NCBI RefSeq assembly: GCF_004331735.1
Contig: NZ_SJSO01000014.1
Location: 62,001-126,000 of the forward strand
Length of the DNA stretch: 64,000 bases
Direction of reading: 5' to 3'
DNA from: Pedobacter psychrodurus
GTDB lineage: Bacteria; Bacteroidota; Bacteroidia; Sphingobacteriales; Sphingobacteriaceae
Below, piece after piece: positions 61,667 through 64,000 of the stretch. The notes below the pieces were generated by a model. That model made no database searches. It was not told where the DNA came from and saw only the letters and a program-made list of their open reading frames with translations. The position numbers were made by a program, and so were the translations under genes. Every line of letters begins with the position of its first letter. The first letter of the stretch is position 1.

Positions 61667-62089
61667 TCACACTTTCTTCACCATTTTAAAGTGCTGTATA
61701 CCAGCCTCTTCAAATTGCTCACCCTCAGCTACAAAACCAAATTTGGCGTACAAACTCATAGCATCTAATTGCGAGTTCAGGTAAATATAATGCGCATCCT
61801 CCGGCAGATCAGATAAAGCCTCAGCTATCAGTGCACGGCCAACTCCTTGCCCTCTAAAATCTTTTAAAACGGCAAAACGCTCTAACTTGTAACCATTATC
61901 CGTTTTACGCCATCTGCAGGCACCACAGGGCTGTCCGTTGTTCGTTGCCAGAAAATGTATAGATTCATCTTCATGTTCCCACTCTAATTCCGGTGGACAG
62001 TTCTGTTCATCTACAAATACAATTTTACGGATAGCAAATACTTTATCTAAATCTTCGGGATGGTTAACTTTTTGAACTTGTAGACTCAT
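61667..62089 (-). CDS. GNAT family N-acetyltransferase
   Basis: 140 residues. The acetyl-CoA loop is DFRGQGVGRALI, with LERFAVLKDF before it, and SLYAKFGFVAEGEQFEEAG near the end. This matches the YjdJ/ElaA-type subgroup of small acetyltransferases. The substrate is unknown. It overlaps the end of the next gene upstream by 26 bp, so the two are likely coupled. Confidence 0.88.
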   Translation of the reverse strand: MSLQVQKVNHPEDLDKVFAIRKIVFVDEQNCPPELEWEHEDESIHFLATNNGQPCGACRWRKTDNGYKLERFAVLKDFRGQGVGRALIAEALSDLPEDAHYIYLNSQLDAMSLYAKFGFVAEGEQFEEAGIQHFKMVKKV

Positions 62090-62570
62090 TATCGTGGTGT
62101 TTAAAGTGTTTATTCGATTTTAATTTCAATTCATTGAGCTCTTTGGCCACATCTATTGAATGCGAACAATGAATATCGGCCTCTTTTTTGGCAAGTGTAG
62201 CAATCGTAACGTAAAATTTATGCAACTGATCCAATTCTTTTTCGCTCAAGTCTTCAATATCTACCATCCGGTTGCTTGCACCTTGCTGTGCTGCAATCAA
62301 TTCGTTTAATTTTAACTGAATGGCTTTACCGTCTTTATTCTGCGCCTTTTGAATTAAAAAAACCATTAAAAAGGTAATAATTGTTGTACCCGTATTAATC
62401 ACCAATTGCCAGGTTTCAGAGTAATCGAAAAGCGGACCTGTTACCGCCCAAAGAACCACAATCGCCGTTGCAGCTATAAATGCAACAGAGCTGCCAGTAA
62501 ATTTGGTTGCCGCATTGGCAAATTTCTCGAAAAAATTATTTTTTTTGGTATCGTTTTTAGATTTTGCCAT
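62064..62570 (-). CDS. Low-affinity iron permease family membrane protein
   Basis: 168 residues from the ATG at 62570. Two transmembrane segments (about 25-45 and 53-72), with FTGSSVAFIAATAIVVLWAV and NTGTTIITFLMVFLIQKAQN characteristic of PF04120. The soluble tail contains KALQL-type helices (IQLKLNELIAAQQGASN) and ends in a His-rich stretch. The name comes from a yeast iron transporter; the bacterial role is not proven. Its 3' end overlaps the GNAT gene. Confidence 0.85.
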   Translation of the reverse strand: MAKSKNDTKKNNFFEKFANAATKFTGSSVAFIAATAIVVLWAVTGPLFDYSETWQLVINTGTTIITFLMVFLIQKAQNKDGKAIQLKLNELIAAQQGASNRMVDIEDLSEKELDQLHKFYVTIATLAKKEADIHCSHSIDVAKELNELKLKSNKHFKHHDNESTSSKS

Positions 62571-62607
62571 TACAATTTGTTTGCTTAAATATAACCATAA
62601 AACAAAC

Positions 62608-62643
62608 AAAAGCGCCATAAGTTTTTAAACCCATGGCGCTTTT
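62608..62643 (-). terminator. Terminator downstream of fbaA
   Basis: An 11-bp stem (62608-62618 with 62633-62643, AAAAGCGCCAT/ATGGCGCTTTT). Read leftward it ends in a T-run, so it fits fbaA transcripts. A further 11-bp inverted repeat, TTGGAATGTTG (62669-62679) and CAACATTCCAA (62704-62714), lies between. Confidence 0.75.
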
Positions 62644-62719
62644 GCTTTACGTTGTAATGTTAGAAAGGTTGGAATGTTGTAACGTTAAAACCTTTCAACT
62701 TTCCAACATTCCAATCTCC

Positions 62720-63799
62720 TTATAATTTGTCGTTTACGTTAATACAGTTCAGATCTTCAAAAGCAGTAGTTAAACGCTTAACAAAAGTTTCTTCACCTTT
62801 ACGCAACCAAACGCGTGGATCGTAATATTTTTTATTTGGTTTATCATCGCCATCAGGGTTACCAATCTGGCCTTGAAGATAAGCTTCGTTCTTTTTATAA
62901 TACTCTAAAATACCTTCCCAAAATGCCCACTGCATATCGGTATCGATATTCATTTTAATTGCACCGTAAGAAATTGCTTCTCTAATTTCTTCCTGAGTAG
63001 AACCAGAACCACCGTGGAATACGAAATTAATCGGTTTCTCTGCAGTTAAGCTGAATTTTTCTTTGATAAAATCCTGAGAGTTTTTCAAAATTACCGGTTG
63101 CAATTTTACGTTACCTGGTTTATAAACACCGTGTACGTTACCAAAGGCAGCTGCAACCGTAAAACGAGGAGAAACTTTGCTTAATTCTTCGTAAGCATAA
63201 GCCACTTCGCTAGGTTGAGTATATAATTTAGAGCTGTCTACATCGCTGTTATCAACACCATCTTCCTCACCACCTGTAACACCAAGTTCGATTTCGATAG
63301 TCATATTCATTTTAGCCATGCGTGCTAAGTATTTAGCAGAAATTTCCATGTTTTCTTCGATCGACTCCTCAGACAAATCCAACATGTGTGATGAAAACAA
63401 AGGCTTTCCAGTTTCAGCGAAGAATTTTTCACCGTGGTCTAAAAGTCCATCAATCCAAGGCAATAATTTTTTAGCGGCGTGGTCGGTATGTAAAACCACG
63501 GCAACACCATAATGCTCTGCCAATAAATGTACATGTTTAGCTGCCGATACAGCACCTAAAATACATGCTTGCAATTTCTCATTATCTAAAGATTTGCCCG
63601 CATAAAATTGCGCACCGCCATTAGATAATTGAATCATAACAGGCGAATTTACTGCCTTAGCAGTCTCCAATACCGCGTTAACCGTATTTGTACCGGTTAC
63701 GTTTACTGCTGGTAAAGCAAACTGATGTTTTTTAGCCTGCTCAAACAATTCTTGAACGGCATCTCCGTAAATTACGCCTTTGTAGCCTTTTAAACTCAT
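62720..63799 (-). CDS. fbaA: Class II fructose-bisphosphate aldolase
   Basis: 359 residues, the class IIA length. Zinc ligand HTDHAA, later GVTGGEEDGVDN and VHGVYKPG, and the substrate loop VFHGGSGS. It splits fructose 1,6-bisphosphate into DHAP and glyceraldehyde 3-phosphate in glycolysis and gluconeogenesis. Appears to be transcribed alone. Confidence 0.96.
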   Translation of the reverse strand: MSLKGYKGVIYGDAVQELFEQAKKHQFALPAVNVTGTNTVNAVLETAKAVNSPVMIQLSNGGAQFYAGKSLDNEKLQACILGAVSAAKHVHLLAEHYGVAVVLHTDHAAKKLLPWIDGLLDHGEKFFAETGKPLFSSHMLDLSEESIEENMEISAKYLARMAKMNMTIEIELGVTGGEEDGVDNSDVDSSKLYTQPSEVAYAYEELSKVSPRFTVAAAFGNVHGVYKPGNVKLQPVILKNSQDFIKEKFSLTAEKPINFVFHGGSGSTQEEIREAISYGAIKMNIDTDMQWAFWEGILEYYKKNEAYLQGQIGNPDGDDKPNKKYYDPRVWLRKGEETFVKRLTTAFEDLNCINVNDKL

Positions 63800-63821
63800 T
63801 TCTTGTTAATTTTATTAAGTC

Positions 63822-63851
63822 CGAAGTTATAAAAAAAAATAACATTCCAAG
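63822..63851 (-). promoter_or_regulatory. Candidate promoter of fbaA
   Basis: On the minus strand TAACTTCG (63829-63822), one base off TAnnTTTG, with CTTGG (63851-63847) about 18 bp upstream. Weak evidence. Confidence 0.3.
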
Positions 63852-64000
63852 CTTTTCTAACAACAGAATTATTTGCTTAACAGCAAAATAAGGCCTATTT
63901 AGTGTAAAAAACACATTATCCTTAGTGTAAAAAACACACACTATAGTTAACAATTTGCAGTTGGCAATGAGCAAAGGAAAGTTTTTAAGCACTTCTGTAA

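Overview
The window looks like chromosomal DNA of a Bacteroidota bacterium, most likely a Sphingobacteriaceae member close to Pedobacter. The support is AT-rich DNA, several promoters of the Bacteroidota type (TTTG about 20 bp before TAnnTTTG), a type IX secretion C-terminal signal, many lipoproteins with a short lipobox, DUF4397 and DUF3298 proteins, a fused SecDF, and intergenic palindromic repeats of a kind I associate with this family. I see no rRNA, tRNA, transposase, integrase, phage gene or CRISPR array. The genus is inference; no marker gene here settles it.

Layout. 1-5.1 kb: tail of an unknown gene, a DUF3298 lipoprotein, then leftward small genes (GreA/B-like, DUF1801, nitroreductase, HEAT-like) and a secreted protein made of about nine 21-residue repeats. 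5.5-10.6 kb: an ABC-F ATPase, a DUF4397 lipoprotein, an ECF sigma factor overlapping a membrane-anchored barrel-like protein, and a Uma2 nuclease. 10.7-17.9 kb: SlyD-like isomerase with a YyaL-type thioredoxin-domain protein, dipeptide epimerase, GH25 lysozyme, MFS transporter, GH43 glycosidase. 17.9-18.9 kb: a gene-free composite repeat. 18.9-28.8 kb: M20 dipeptidase, secreted SGNH hydrolase with a sorting domain, paired bPH2 membrane proteins, a divergent NmrA/HxlR pair, UvrD/PcrA helicase. 28.9-36.3 kb: SMC, an M28 lipoprotein peptidase, and a BlaI/M56 regulatory pair behind a strong palindromic operator.

36.3-46.8 kb: rsmG and a glycosyltransferase; tgt, an LptF/G permease and an EamA transporter in one run; a 2.27-kb A-rich interval without convincing genes; then a 934-residue zincin/propeller/barrel protein and a LapA-like protein. 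47-53 kb: degenerate receiver protein, pirin, AlkD-type glycosylase, secreted protein of unknown family, metZ, osmC-like, ispE with a heptamer repeat directly before its start codon. 53.3-64 kb: thyA and folA separated by a four-helix-bundle gene flanked by inverted repeats, secDF flanked by inverted copies of a 70-bp repeat, NDH-2, HMG-CoA lyase, GNAT, an iron-permease-family protein and class II aldolase.

Most genes are housekeeping or cell-envelope functions. The parts that ordinary annotation does not explain are the BlaI operator with its unusual sensor, the 41.4-43.7 kb interval, the repeat protein at 4.4-5.0 kb, the repeat-flanked cassettes, and the many repeat families between genes.
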